DNA of 64,000 nucleotides from Cupriavidus cauae (GCF_008632125.1 NZ_VWRN01000003.1:1-64000), one strand, 5' to 3'. Positions 33,418 through 43,242 are shown, counted from the first letter of the stretch. Translations and numbers: made by a program. Notes: generated by a model not told the origin, from the sequence alone.

Positions 33418-36400
33418 TCAGCTCGGCCCGGCGCTCGGCCGCCTTGCGCATGCTGGCCTCCTTCACCGGCCCGAAACCGCGGATATCGTCGGGCAGCGCC
33501 GCCAGAGCCAGCGCCGTGTCGATCCGCTGCGCATCGAGGCTGCGCGCAAACTCGTCGACCATCGCCAGGTACTCGTCCACCAGCCGCCGCTCCTCGCGGC
33601 GCTCCGCGGTGCGGCCGAAGGGATCGAGCGGCGTGCCGCGCAGCCCCTTGAGCTTGGCCAGCAGCCGGAACAGCGTCATCGTGCGCGGGCCGAAGCGGCG
33701 CTTGACGGGGCGGCCGTTGCGGGTTTCGCCGGACAGCAGCGGCGGCGCCAGCCAGAAATTCAGCTGATAGTCGCGCCCGGGCTCGCCGTCGAACTGCGCG
33801 CGCAGCTTGTCGAGGAAGGCCGGATCGGCGTACAGCCGCGCGACCTCGTACTCGTCCTTGTAGGCCATCAGCTTGGCCAGGTTGCGCGCGACCGCCTCGG
33901 TCAGCGGCAGCTTGCGGTCGGCGCCGAGCGCCAGCTCCGCCTGCCGTACCTTGTCGACGGCAGCCAGATAGCGCGCGGCATAGGCGTCGTTCTGGTAGGC
34001 GCGCAGCAGGGCGGCGCGGTCCTCGATCAGGCGGTCCAGCGTCGGTGGAAGCGGCAGCACCTGCGTCGGCGCGGCGCCGGCCTGGCGCGAAGCCTGGCCC
34101 GCGCCGTCGAGCGCCGCGCGTACGGCCGTCTCGCCGCGATGCGCCAGCGCGCGGCCCCAAGCGAAGGCGAGCAGGTTCTTCTGTACCGCGACGCCGTTCA
34201 GCGTGATCGCGCGCGTCAGGCTGGCCAGCGACAGCGGCACCCAGCCGCGCTGCCAGGCGAAGCCCAGCAGCAGCGGATTGGCGAAGATTGCATCGCCCAG
34301 CAGCCGGACGGCCCACGCATTGGCGTCAATGAACGCGCAGGCCTCGCCGATGTTGTCGCGCAGGTCCTGCTCCGCCAAGGCGCCGGGGAAGCGCCATTTC
34401 GGATTGGCGATCAGGTCGGCGGTCGGCGTGCGCGCGCTGTTGATCGCCGCGGCGGTGATGTCGCGCCGGACCTTGGACAGCACCTCGGCCGACGCCGACA
34501 CGATTGCATCGCAGCCGATCACCAGCCGCGCCTCGCCGGTGGCGACGCGCGTGGCATGCAACGCCTGCGGCGTGGCGGCGATCTGCACATGGCTGAGCAC
34601 GGCGCCGCCCTTCTGCGCGAGTCCCGCCATGTCGAGCACCGTGACGCCCTTGCCTTCGAGATGCGCCGCCATGCCGAGGATGCCGCCGATCGTCACCACG
34701 CCGGTGCCGCCCACGCCGGTCACGACGATGCCGTAGGCGCGCTCGAGCGCGGGCAGCGTGGGCGAGGGCAGGGCGTCGAGGTCGATCGCACCCGCCTTCG
34801 TCCCACTCTGTGTTCCAGTCTGTGTCCCCGCCGCAGCCGGCTTGCGCACCTGCGCGCCCTCGGCCGTCACGAAGCTCGGGCAAAAGCCGTTCAGGCAGGA
34901 GAAGTCCTTGTTGCACGACGACTGGTTAATCGCGCGCTTGGTGCCGAGCGGCGTCTCCAGCGGTTCGACCGACAGGCAGTTCGACTGCACCGAACAGTCG
35001 CCGCAGCCTTCGCAGACCGCGTCGTTGATGAAGGCGCGCCGCGCCGGATCCGGATAGTCGCCGCGCTTGCGGCGGCGGCGCTTCTCCGTCGCGCAGGTCT
35101 GGTCGTAGATCAGCACGGTGACGCCCGGCGTCTCGCGCAGGCGCCGCTGCACGTCGTCGAGTTCGTCACGGTGATGCACGGCGATGCCGGCGGGCAGCCC
35201 GCCGCCGCCGGCGTATTTTTCCGGTTCATCGGTCACCACGACGATCTCGCGCGCGCCCTCGGCCAGCACCTGATGCGCGATGCGCGGCACGGTCAGCACG
35301 CCGTCGACCGGCTGGCCGCCGGTCATCGCCACCGCGTCGTTGAACAGCACCTTGTAGGTGATATTGGCCTTCGCCGCGATCGCCGCGCGAATGGCCAGCA
35401 GGCCCGAATGGAAGTAGGTGCCGTCGCCCAGGTTGACGAACACGTGCTTCTCGTCGGTGAAATGCATCTGGCCGGTCCACGCCACGCCCTCGCCGCCCAT
35501 CTGGCTGAAGGTGTCGGTATTGCGGTCCATCCACATCGCCATGTAGTGGCAGCCGATGCCGGCCAGCGCCCGCGAGCCCTCGGGCACGCGGGTCGACGTG
35601 TTGTGCGGGCAGCCCGAGCAGAACCAGGGCTTGCGTTCGACCGACAGCCGCGGACGCGACGCGTCGCGCTCCTTGGCCTCGATCAGCGCGACGCGCGCCG
35701 CGATGCGCGCGCGCACGTCGTCGGGCAGGTTGGCCTTGTCGAGCCGGCGCGCGATCGCCTTGGCGATGATCGCCGGCGACAGCTCGTAGTGCGCCGGCAG
35801 CAGCCAGTTGCCGCGCGGCACCGACCATTCGCCGCCCTCGTTGTCGCGCTCGTCGAACTTGCCGAACACGCGCGGGCGGACGTCGTCGCGCCAGTTGTAC
35901 AGCTCTTCCTTCAGCGCGTATTCGAGGATCTGGCGCTTCTCCTCGACCACCAGGATCTCGTCGAGGCCGGTGGCAAATTCGCGCGCGTCCTGCGCGTCGA
36001 GCGGCCACACGCAGCCGACCTTCATCACGCGGATGCCGATGCGCGCGCAGGTGTCGTCGTCGAGGCCGAGGTCGGTCAGCGCCTGCCGCACATCGAGATA
36101 GGCCTTGCCCGCGGTCATGATGCCGAAGCGGGCCCGCGGCGAATCGACCACCACGCGGTTCAGCTTGTTGGCGCGCACATAGGCGAGCGCGGCGTACCAC
36201 TTGTGGTCCAGCAGCCGCGCTTCCTGCGCCAGCGGCGGATCGGGCCAGCGGATATTGAGTCCGCCTTCGGGCATCGCGAAGTCCTGCGGCAGCACCACCT
36301 GCACGCGCTCGGGATCGATCTCGATCGAGGCGCTCGACTCGACCACGTCGGTGACGCACTTCATCGCCACCCACAGGCCCGAATAGCGGCTCATCGCCCA

Positions 36401-37000
36401 GCCGTGCAGGCCGTAGTCGAGATACTCCTGCACGGTGGACGGGTAGAGCACCGGAATGCCGGCGGCGATCAGCACGTGCTCGGACTGGTGCGCGACAGAC
36501 GAGGACTTGGCGGCATGGTCGTCGCCGGCCAGCAGCAGCACGCCGCCGTGGGGCGCGGAGCCGGCGGAGTTGGCGTGCTTGAGCACGTCGATCGAGCGGT
36601 CGACGCCGGGCCCCTTGCCGTACCACATCGAGAACACGCCGTCGCGCGTGGCGCCGGGAAACAGGTTGACCTGCTGCGTGCCCCAGACGGCCGTGGCCGC
36701 CAGGTCCTCGTTCAGGCCGGGCTGGAACACCACGTCGCTGCCCGCCAGATGCGTCTTCGCCTGCCACAACGCCTGGTCGAGCCCGCCGAGCGGCGAGCCG
36801 CGGTAGCCGGAGACATAGCCCGCGGTATTGAGCCCCGCCGCGCGGTCGCGCGCCTTCTGCAGCATCGGCAGGCGCACCAGCGCCTGGGTGCCGCTCAGGT
36901 AGATGCGGCCCTTTTCCACGGTGTATTTGTCGTCGAGGCTGACGTTGGCCAGCGCGTCGGCGAGGGCCTGTTGCTGCGCGGGCGAAAGCGGACTGTTCAT
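33365..37000 (-). CDS. Indolepyruvate ferredoxin oxidoreductase, single-chain (IorAB fusion)
   Basis: This 1211-aa TPP- and Fe-S-dependent 2-oxoacid oxidoreductase converts aryl-pyruvates from aromatic amino acid transamination to acyl-CoA. The N-terminal half is the alpha subunit: YVSGYRGSPLGGLDQALWQA, QPGLNEDLAATAVWGTQQ, a TPP-binding region with CSGCPHNTS, GIGCHYMAMWMDR, NLGDGTYFHSGLLAIR and LFNDAVAMTGGQPVDG. A CEGCGDCSVQSNC cluster motif follows (near 665). The gamma half begins at IVVTGVGGTGVVTIGGILG and AGLAQKGGAVLSHVQIA. The length fits proteobacterial fused enzymes (about 1150-1200). The start at 37000 has GGAG upstream. It is divergent from a LysR gene with 206 bp between starts. The 3' end is tandemly duplicated. 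Confidence 0.95.
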   Translation of the reverse strand: MNSPLSPAQQQALADALANVSLDDKYTVEKGRIYLSGTQALVRLPMLQKARDRAAGLNTAGYVSGYRGSPLGGLDQALWQAKTHLAGSDVVFQPGLNEDLAATAVWGTQQVNLFPGATRDGVFSMWYGKGPGVDRSIDVLKHANSAGSAPHGGVLLLAGDDHAAKSSSVAHQSEHVLIAAGIPVLYPSTVQEYLDYGLHGWAMSRYSGLWVAMKCVTDVVESSASIEIDPERVQVVLPQDFAMPEGGLNIRWPDPPLAQEARLLDHKWYAALAYVRANKLNRVVVDSPRARFGIMTAGKAYLDVRQALTDLGLDDDTCARIGIRVMKVGCVWPLDAQDAREFATGLDEILVVEEKRQILEYALKEELYNWRDDVRPRVFGKFDERDNEGGEWSVPRGNWLLPAHYELSPAIIAKAIARRLDKANLPDDVRARIAARVALIEAKERDASRPRLSVERKPWFCSGCPHNTSTRVPEGSRALAGIGCHYMAMWMDRNTDTFSQMGGEGVAWTGQMHFTDEKHVFVNLGDGTYFHSGLLAIRAAIAAKANITYKVLFNDAVAMTGGQPVDGVLTVPRIAHQVLAEGAREIVVVTDEPEKYAGGGGLPAGIAVHHRDELDDVQRRLRETPGVTVLIYDQTCATEKRRRRKRGDYPDPARRAFINDAVCEGCGDCSVQSNCLSVEPLETPLGTKRAINQSSCNKDFSCLNGFCPSFVTAEGAQVRKPAAAGTQTGTQSGTKAGAIDLDALPSPTLPALERAYGIVVTGVGGTGVVTIGGILGMAAHLEGKGVTVLDMAGLAQKGGAVLSHVQIAATPQALHATRVATGEARLVIGCDAIVSASAEVLSKVRRDITAAAINSARTPTADLIANPKWRFPGALAEQDLRDNIGEACAFIDANAWAVRLLGDAIFANPLLLGFAWQRGWVPLSLASLTRAITLNGVAVQKNLLAFAWGRALAHRGETAVRAALDGAGQASRQAGAAPTQVLPLPPTLDRLIEDRAALLRAYQNDAYAARYLAAVDKVRQAELALGADRKLPLTEAVARNLAKLMAYKDEYEVARLYADPAFLDKLRAQFDGEPGRDYQLNFWLAPPLLSGETRNGRPVKRRFGPRTMTLFRLLAKLKGLRGTPLDPFGRTAERREERRLVDEYLAMVDEFARSLDAQRIDTALALAALPDDIRGFGPVKEASMRKAAERRAELMARYRGGVVADGERAAA

Positions 37001-37021
37001 GGGGGGTGTCTCCGGCGGGGG

Positions 37022-37058
37022 GCGATATCTCGCCCGATATCTCGCCCGATATCTCGCT
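37022..37058. repeat. Three 12-bp direct repeats (GATATCTCGCCC) in the divergent promoter region
   Basis: The word occurs at 37024, 37036 and 37048, at 12-bp spacing, 22-58 bp upstream of the oxidoreductase start. Each contains the palindrome GATATC. It may be a slippage array, or act as an operator for the divergent LysR protein. Confidence 0.65.
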
Positions 37059-37206
37059 GACAAGGTCGGGCGGTATCGTTCGGTATGCGGGTTCGGTGCG
37101 CGCATTCGATCCATGGATCTGCGCGTTCTGGTTTGCCGAACGAGTGTAGGAAAGCGCTTCGCTATCGTAAAATCACAAATTCAGAGCGCTGATATTTGGA
37201 AATCGC

Positions 37207-38199
37207 ATGGCTCCCCGACCCACTTCTCCCGCCATTTCCCCCGCCATGACCGGCGGGGCCTCGCGCGACGCCAAGACCCGTCCGGCGCCGCTGGCCCGCG
37301 ACATCACGCTGCGTCAGCTGCGCTATTTCCAGGCCGCCGCCGAGACCGGCCAGTTCTCGATGGCGGCCACGCGCGAGCACGTGTCGCAGTCGGCCATCAC
37401 CAATGCGGTGCTGGCGCTGGAGCAGCGCCTGGCCGTGCGCCTGTTCGACCGGCTGCCGCATGGCGTCGCGCTGACCGCCGAAGGACACCGGCTGCTGCAG
37501 CGGGTCGCGGGCATTCTCGATTCGGTCGAGGACATGCTGCGCGAACCCTCGCTGCAGGGCCCGAGCCAGCAGGGCACGGTGTCGTTCGCCGCCTCCTACA
37601 CGGTGCTGGGCTATCTGCTGCCGGCCTTGCTGGCCCGCTTTCGCTCGCACTATCCGGAGATCGTCTTCGACCTGCGCGACCTCGACCGAGTCGACATCGA
37701 GGAGGCGGTGCTGTCCGGCGAGATCGAGCTCGGCGTGGTGCTGCTGTCGAACGTCTCGCGCCCGCAGCGCTTCGCCCACCGCACGCTGATCCGCTCCCGC
37801 CGTCAGCTGTGGGCGCCGCCGGGCCATCCGCTGCTGCAGGGCGGCGCGCCGACGCTGAAGGAAGTCGCCAGCTACCCGTACATCCTGCTGACGGTCGACG
37901 AGGGCGAAACCTCGACGCTGCGCTACTGGAAGAGCAAGCGGTTGACGCCGGACATTGCGTTTCGCACCACCTCGATGGAGGCGCTGCGCGGGCTGGTCGC
38001 GCACGGCTTCGGCATCACGGTGCTGTCGGACATGGTGTTCCGCCCGTGGTCGCTGGAGGGCAAGGAGATCGAGGCGCGCCCGCTGGCCGACGCGGTGCCG
38101 GACATGGAGGTCGGGCTGATCTGGCGGCGCGACGAGCCGCTGAGCGAGCCCGCGCAGCTGCTGCGCGATTTTCTGGTCTACGCTTGTGGAGCGCCGTGA
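37207..38199 (+). CDS. LysR-family transcriptional regulator
   Basis: This 330-aa regulator has a 30-residue Pro/Ala-rich N-terminal extension before the winged helix (about 33-95: ITLRQLRYFQAAAETGQFSMAATREHVSQSAITNAVLALE). The effector domain follows (QGTVSFAASYTVLGYLLPALLARFR). A shorter protein starting at the internal ATG at 37246 is possible. Its place divergent from the oxidoreductase gene suggests it controls that gene in response to an aromatic or keto-acid effector. Confidence 0.9.
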   Translation: MAPRPTSPAISPAMTGGASRDAKTRPAPLARDITLRQLRYFQAAAETGQFSMAATREHVSQSAITNAVLALEQRLAVRLFDRLPHGVALTAEGHRLLQRVAGILDSVEDMLREPSLQGPSQQGTVSFAASYTVLGYLLPALLARFRSHYPEIVFDLRDLDRVDIEEAVLSGEIELGVVLLSNVSRPQRFAHRTLIRSRRQLWAPPGHPLLQGGAPTLKEVASYPYILLTVDEGETSTLRYWKSKRLTPDIAFRTTSMEALRGLVAHGFGITVLSDMVFRPWSLEGKEIEARPLADAVPDMEVGLIWRRDEPLSEPAQLLRDFLVYACGAP

Positions 38200-38386
38200 C
38201 GTTGCCTCGGCCGCGCGCTTTCACGGCGCTGACATACCGGGCGGCTACGCTGGCGGGCCCGCGGGCTGCGGACGACCGGCCGGCTGCCGGTTTCCGGCTT
38301 CCGGCGGCGGCCTTCGGGACCGGTGGCGGCATTGCCGGCGGTCGCCGAGGACGTGGCCGACGTGATGGACGTGAAGGAGCGCGACG

Positions 38387-39304
38387 ATGACCCCGAGCGA
38401 AGAGGAACTGGTACGCCGCATTCACCGCGAGGTGGCGGACCACTACGATGAGGAATTCGAGCTCGCGCTCGAGGATGGCGACGCGCAGGCGTTGCTGAAC
38501 TCCGAATCGCTGCCCGGAGGCGCGGCCGACCGGGAATCGCGCCGGCACTATTTCAGCGAGCTGTTCCGCCTGCAGGGCGAGCTGGTCAAGCTGCAGAGCT
38601 GGGTGGTCGCCACCGGCCAGAAGATCGTGATCGTCTTCGAAGGGCGCGATGCCGCGGGCAAGGGCGGTGTGATCAAGCGCATCACGCAGCGGCTCAATCC
38701 GCGCGTCTGCCGCGTGGCTGCGCTGCCGGCGCCCAACGATCGCGAGCGCACGCAGTGGTATTTCCAGCGCTATGTTTCGCATCTGCCGGCGGCCGGCGAG
38801 ATCGTGCTGTTCGATCGCAGCTGGTACAACCGCGCCGGCGTCGAGCGCGTGATGGGCTTCTGCACCGACGACCAGTACGAGGAATTCTTCCGCACGGTGC
38901 CCGAGTTCGAGAAGATGCTGGTGCGCTCGGGCATCCGGCTGATCAAGTACTGGTTCTCGATCTCGGACGAGGAACAGGAGCTGCGCTTCCTGTCGCGCAT
39001 CCACGATCCGCTCAAGCAGTGGAAGCTCAGTCCGATGGACCTCGAATCGCGCCGCCGCTGGGAGGCCTATACCAAGGCCAAGGAAATCATGCTGGCGCGC
39101 ACGCATATCCCCGAGGCGCGCTGGTGGGTGGTGCATGCCGACGACAAGAAGGTCGCGCGGCTCAACTGCATCCACCATCTGCTGACGCTGATTCCCTATC
39201 GCGAGATCGAGCAGCCAAACATCGTGCTGCCCGAGCGCCAGCGCAGCAACGACTACGCGCGCCAGCCGGTGCCCGACGAGATGTGGGTGCCGCAGGTGTA
39301 TTGA
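38387..39304 (+). CDS. ppk2: Polyphosphate kinase 2
   Basis: This 305-aa cytoplasmic P-loop enzyme phosphorylates nucleotides with polyphosphate. The Walker A loop is GRDAAGKGG (86-94), the Walker B/lid region is LFDRSWYNRAGVERVMGFC, and DPLKQWKLSPMDLESRRRWEAYTKAK and EARWWVVHADDKKVARLNCIHHLL are hallmark class I segments. The length and motifs indicate a one-domain class I PPK2 (NDP kinase type). The ATG follows GGAGCGCGACG. It has no obvious operon partner; the 187-bp gap from the LysR gene shows no gene. Confidence 0.93.
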   Translation: MTPSEEELVRRIHREVADHYDEEFELALEDGDAQALLNSESLPGGAADRESRRHYFSELFRLQGELVKLQSWVVATGQKIVIVFEGRDAAGKGGVIKRITQRLNPRVCRVAALPAPNDRERTQWYFQRYVSHLPAAGEIVLFDRSWYNRAGVERVMGFCTDDQYEEFFRTVPEFEKMLVRSGIRLIKYWFSISDEEQELRFLSRIHDPLKQWKLSPMDLESRRRWEAYTKAKEIMLARTHIPEARWWVVHADDKKVARLNCIHHLLTLIPYREIEQPNIVLPERQRSNDYARQPVPDEMWVPQVY

Positions 39305-39512
39305 GGCACTGATTCAAGCGTCTATTGAGGGCTGGCCGGCTGGATCACCGACCCGAGCGCCGGCTTGAATGCGATCGCTGGCGCTGCAGCTCGGGAAACG
39401 CCCGCGGCAGCGTCAGCAGGGCGCGGTCCGGCGCACCCCGACCGCATGGATGTCAGCGGATGACCCGCGGTCCGCTACGCGGCCTTGGTGGATTGACGGC
39501 AGGGCAAGGAAG

Positions 39513-39980
39513 CTACTTCACCCGCTGCAGAATCTCCAAAATCACCAGCGTAAAAATCGTGGCGAGCAGCGCGGTGGCCTCGCGGCCCATGCCGGCGGCG
39601 ACGCCGATGGCGGACACCATCCAGATGCTGGCGGCGGTGGTCAGGCCCTTGATGCTTTCTTCGCTGTTGAGCTTGATGATGGCGCCGGCGCCGAGGAAGC
39701 CGATGCCCGAGGCGATGCCCTGCAGCACGCGGCTCATGTCGGCCAGCGGCACGCCGGCCTGCAGCGGTACCAGCACGAACATCGCCGAGCCGAGCGCGAC
39801 CAGCATATGGGTGCGCAGGCCGGCCGCCTTGCCGGCGGCTTCGCGTTCGTAGCCGATCATCGCGCCGAGCAGCATCGCCATGCCGAGCCGGAGCACGACG
39901 CGGGTCGCTTCCTCGATGTCGGGAATGTCGGCGAACTCCGTGCGCAGCGCGCTCAGCATGTCTGACCAGATGCCATCCAT
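39513..39980 (-). CDS. MgtC/SapB-family membrane protein
   Basis: This 155-aa inner-membrane protein contains the MgtC domain: LRLGMAMLLGAMIGYEREAAGKAAGLRTHMLVALGSAMFVLV, then VLQGIASGIGFLGAGAIIK and KGLTTAASIWMVSAIGVAAGMG. It has four hydrophobic helices and lacks the C-terminal ACT-like domain of Salmonella MgtC, so it resembles the short SapB/YhiD type. MgtC proteins act in magnesium stress and F-ATPase modulation, but the short form's role is uncertain. The 208-bp downstream gap (39305-39512) holds no gene that I can support. Confidence 0.9.
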   Translation of the reverse strand: MDGIWSDMLSALRTEFADIPDIEEATRVVLRLGMAMLLGAMIGYEREAAGKAAGLRTHMLVALGSAMFVLVPLQAGVPLADMSRVLQGIASGIGFLGAGAIIKLNSEESIKGLTTAASIWMVSAIGVAAGMGREATALLATIFTLVILEILQRVK

Positions 39981-40165
39981 CGTTGCCTCCCCGAGAATCC
40001 GCCGTCGCGGCGTGGCGAGCGGGTTCGGCGCAGGCGGAACCCGGCTGCCAGCAGGCTAGCATGGCGCGCCGGGCGGCGCCGTCGGGTGGGCGCTGACAGC
40101 GGTGCCGGAAGGGGAAAGCCCGCAGCTACCTCAGCCGTTCGAGCAGCGCGGGCAAGGAGAATGAC

Positions 40166-40861
40166 CTAGCGCAGCCGCAGCGGTTCGAGCAGCGCGGCAT
40201 CGTACTGGTGCCGGTCGATGCGGCCCAATTCCAGCATGCGCAGCAGGATATAGGCTTGCCGCTGGCGCGCGCGGCGGGGATTGACGACCGGGTTGTTGGC
40301 CGACGGCGCCTTGGGCAGGCCGGCCAGCATCGCGGCTTCGGCCAGGGTCAGCTCGGCCAGCGGCTTGCCGAAATAGGTCCGCGCCGCCTGCGCGAAGCCA
40401 TAGGCGCCTTCGCCGAGATAGACCTTGTTCATGTACAGCTCGAGGATCTCGTCCTTGCTGAAGGCCCCCTCGATGCGGTAAGCCAGCAGCGCCTCGTAGA
40501 GCTTGCGGGTATAGGTCTTTTCGCGCGACAGGAAGAAGTTGCGGGCGACCTGCATCGTGATGGTCGACGCGCCCTGCGACAGGTCGTCGGACAGATTGGC
40601 CACGCCCGCGCGGATCACGCCGACGTAGTCGATGCCGTCATGCAAATAGAAGCGTTCGTCTTCGATGGCGACCACGGCCTGCGTCAGCGCGGGCGGCATC
40701 TTGTCCAGCGGCACGTAGCCGGCCGAGTGGCGGAACGCGGCGATGGCGTCGAGCGGGGGCAATTGGCGGCTGGCGACCACCACCGCGAGCGTGCCGAGCA
40801 GCGCGCAGGTTGCCACCACCAGCACGAGCAAGCCCAGAAGATGCGACCAGAGACGTTTCAT
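40166..40861 (-). CDS. mtgA: Monofunctional peptidoglycan glycosyltransferase (GT51)
   Basis: This 231-aa inner-membrane enzyme polymerises lipid II into glycan strands. One membrane anchor (about 7-30) is followed by the GT51 domain: catalytic Glu67 in AIEDERFYLHDGIDY, QGASTITMQVARNFFLS, RKLYEALLAYRIE, the second Glu in ILELYMNKVYLGEGAYG and AMLAGLPKAPSANNPV. QGASTITMQ has Met where most enzymes have Gln. The sequence is closer in style to the glycosyltransferase half of PBP1A than to classic E. coli MtgA, so it may be a PBP1A-derived single-domain paralogue. Confidence 0.88.
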   Translation of the reverse strand: MKRLWSHLLGLLVLVVATCALLGTLAVVVASRQLPPLDAIAAFRHSAGYVPLDKMPPALTQAVVAIEDERFYLHDGIDYVGVIRAGVANLSDDLSQGASTITMQVARNFFLSREKTYTRKLYEALLAYRIEGAFSKDEILELYMNKVYLGEGAYGFAQAARTYFGKPLAELTLAEAAMLAGLPKAPSANNPVVNPRRARQRQAYILLRMLELGRIDRHQYDAALLEPLRLR

Positions 40862-40976
40862 GGGCCGCTATTTTGCCAGCGTTGTGTGATGGAAACCGCG
40901 ATGTGGGTTCGCCGGCCAAGTCTCGCTGGCTGGAGCTGGCCGGGGAGAGGGCCCGGGAGAGGACCCGTCGCTTCCG

Positions 40977-42113
40977 TCACCGCTTGAGCAATGCCGCCAG
41001 CAGGTCCGATTGCGTGATCAGTCCCAGCAGCCGCCGCTGCTCGTCGACCACCGGCATCAGGTGCCAGCCGCCATCCGACATCGCGCCGGCCAGCTCGACG
41101 ATGGGCTGGTCGGGGCGCGCGGTCGGCAGCTCGGTCAGCATCGCGTCGCGCACCAGACCGTCAGGCCGGCGCTGGCCCTTGGCGGGGTCGCCGACGAACA
41201 GGTCCGGCAGCGCGATCAGGCCGACCAGCCGGCGCTGGCGCGGCGACACTACCGGCAGCGCCTGCAGCCGGTGGCGCGTCAGCAGCGTCCATGCCTCGCC
41301 GATGCGCTGGTCGGCGTGGACCGCGACCACGTCGCGCGACATGATGTCGCCGCAGCGCACGTCGCCGAAGCGGCGGCCGAACGCGCGCAGCTCGGCGGCG
41401 ACCAGGATCTCCTCGAGGTCGTCGCGGTCGACGTCGAGGAATTCGCCGCGCGCCGCCAGCACTTCGTCCAGGTCCGCACGCGTGAAGCCGACGCGCTGGC
41501 CCGGCGGCGGATCGCTGGTGCCGTGTCCCGGCACCGGGGGCGGCGGCCGATGCGGATAGCGGCGGCCGGTCAGGTTGTTGAACGACAGCGCGATCAGCAG
41601 CATCAGCATCGAATTGAGCGCGACCGGGAACAGCACGAAGGCATAGCCGAGCTTGGCCACCGCCGGGCCGCCGAACACCGCGGTGATGGCGACCGCGCCG
41701 GCGGGGGGATGCACGCAATGCAGATGGAACATCAGGCCGATTGCCACGGCCACCGCAACGGCGGCCGCCAGTCCCGGGTCCGGAATCCAGCGGGCGCAGG
41801 TCACGCCCACCAGCGCCGCCAGCAGATTGCCGCCGATCACCGACCACGGCTGCGCCAGCGGGCTCGAAGGCACGGCGAACAGCAGCACCGCGGAGGCGCC
41901 CATCGGCGCGATGAACCAGGGGTTGTGCCCGCCCAGCATATGCCGGCTGATCCACTCCGTGCAGGCCAGCGCGAATATCGCGCCGAGACAGCTCTTGAAC
42001 CGCTCACGGCTGCTTGCCGCCACCGGCATCGGAACGAAGGCGGCCAGCCAGCCGCGCCAGCGCAACCGGACTTCGCCGGCCAGGGCTAGAAGGGGAGAGG
42101 TTCGGGAGGACAT
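40977..42113 (-). CDS. HPP-family membrane protein with tandem CBS domains
   Basis: This 378-aa protein has an HPP transmembrane domain of four helices (about 40-180), including FIAPMGASAVLLFAVPSSPLAQPW and the defining HCVHPPAGAVAITAVFGGP. A short Pro-rich linker leads to two CBS domains (about 255-375: DIMSRDVVAVHADQRIGEAW, ALPVVSPRQRRLVGLIAL, WHLMPVVDEQRRLLGLITQSDL). HPP proteins have been linked to nitrite transport in plastids and cyanobacteria; the bacterial HPP-CBS form has no settled function. The CBS pair probably senses an adenine nucleotide. Confidence 0.85.
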   Translation of the reverse strand: MSSRTSPLLALAGEVRLRWRGWLAAFVPMPVAASSRERFKSCLGAIFALACTEWISRHMLGGHNPWFIAPMGASAVLLFAVPSSPLAQPWSVIGGNLLAALVGVTCARWIPDPGLAAAVAVAVAIGLMFHLHCVHPPAGAVAITAVFGGPAVAKLGYAFVLFPVALNSMLMLLIALSFNNLTGRRYPHRPPPPVPGHGTSDPPPGQRVGFTRADLDEVLAARGEFLDVDRDDLEEILVAAELRAFGRRFGDVRCGDIMSRDVVAVHADQRIGEAWTLLTRHRLQALPVVSPRQRRLVGLIALPDLFVGDPAKGQRRPDGLVRDAMLTELPTARPDQPIVELAGAMSDGGWHLMPVVDEQRRLLGLITQSDLLAALLKR

Positions 42114-42423
42114 GAAGGCGCCAGCGCGTGCCGCGACGCAGCAAAAAAAGCGTCGCGCAAAAAAGCCGTCAATGTATCACGTGATGACATACCTTGCCGG
42201 CGGCGCCGCGACCCGGCTTGGTTCGGCGTGGCCGGGCGTGGCTCGGCTCGGCTTGGCCAGCGGCCCAGCCCAACCGAGCCCAACCCGGCCCGGCTTGGCT
42301 CGGCCAGCACCGCCCAACGCGTCCTAGCGCGTCCCAGCGCGTCCCAGCGCGGCCCCGCCCGACCGGCGCGGTAACATAGCGCCGTTCCGACACCCTCGCG
42401 CCGTCCGTGGCGGCGCCACCCTC
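42114..42423. other. 310-bp gap with GGCTTGGCTCGG-like degenerate repeats
   Basis: Between about 42210 and 42330 the words TCGGCTTGG, GGCCAGC and CCCAGC recur on both strands, giving extensive self-complementarity. The modE promoter presumably lies in the last 60 bp. No gene is supported. Confidence 0.6.
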
Positions 42424-43242
42424 ATGCTCGAACTACAGGGCAAGATCTGGTTTCGCGCCGGCAGCCGGGACCTCGGCGGCAAGGACCGCATCGCGCTGCT
42501 CGCGGCGATCGCCGAACACGGCTCGATCACGGCGGCCGCCAAGGCGGTCGGACTCAGCTACAAGGCGGCGTGGGACGCGGTCGACGCGATGAACAACAGC
42601 GCCGGCGAACCGCTGGTGGTGCGCGCCGCCGGCGGCAAGGGCGGCGGCGGCACCATGCTGACGCCGCGCGGCGAGGGGCTGGTGCGCACTTACCGCGCGC
42701 TCGAGGCCGAGCACCGCGCCTTCGTCGCGCAGCTGTCGCGCGTCAGCGAGCAGCTCGACGCGACGGCCGCCAACGCGCTGCAACACGATATCCATCTGAT
42801 CCGGCGACTGATGATCAAGACCAGTGCACGCAACCGGCTGTTCGGCACCGTGACCGAGGTGCGGACCGGCGCGGTGAACGACGAGGTCACCTTGGCCCTG
42901 CCCGGCGGGCAGCAGGTGGTCGCCACGGTCACGCATGAAAGCGTCGAGACGCTGGGCCTGGCGCCGGGCAGCGAGGCGTTCGCGCTGGTCAAGGCGTCGT
43001 CGGTGCTGATCGGCGTGCCGTCGCCCGGGCTGCGGCTGTCGGCGCGCAATCAGTTGCCTGGCACGGTGGCGCGCATCGTGCCGGGTGCGGTCAATGCCGA
43101 GGTCGTGCTCGCGCTCGATGGCGGCGCCACCATCGCGGCCATCGTCACGCATGCCGGGCTGGACGAGCTGGGTCTGACCGAAGGCGCGCCGGCACTGGCG
43201 ATCTTCAAGGCGTCGAGCGTGATCCTGGGGACGATGGACTGA
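42424..43242 (+). CDS. modE: Molybdate-responsive regulator ModE
   Basis: This 272-aa regulator represses molybdate uptake when molybdate is bound. The N-terminal winged helix (about 20-110) includes IALLAAIAEHGSITAAAKAVGLSYKAAWDAVDAMNN, a ModE hallmark. Two C-terminal Mop/TOBE repeats bind the anion (about 130-198: TSARNRLFGTVTEVRTGAVNDEV; about 205-270: LSARNQLPGTVARIVPGAVNAEV). It is convergent with modC, and a ModE-type box lies upstream of modA. Confidence 0.95.
   Translation: MLELQGKIWFRAGSRDLGGKDRIALLAAIAEHGSITAAAKAVGLSYKAAWDAVDAMNNSAGEPLVVRAAGGKGGGGTMLTPRGEGLVRTYRALEAEHRAFVAQLSRVSEQLDATAANALQHDIHLIRRLMIKTSARNRLFGTVTEVRTGAVNDEVTLALPGGQQVVATVTHESVETLGLAPGSEAFALVKASSVLIGVPSPGLRLSARNQLPGTVARIVPGAVNAEVVLALDGGATIAAIVTHAGLDELGLTEGAPALAIFKASSVILGTMD

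Noticed and set aside
33312-34316. 334-codon minus-strand frame overlapping the oxidoreductase gene end
   Set aside because: It is a shifted frame of the oxidoreductase gene; only its last codons matter, as they show the duplicated gene end.
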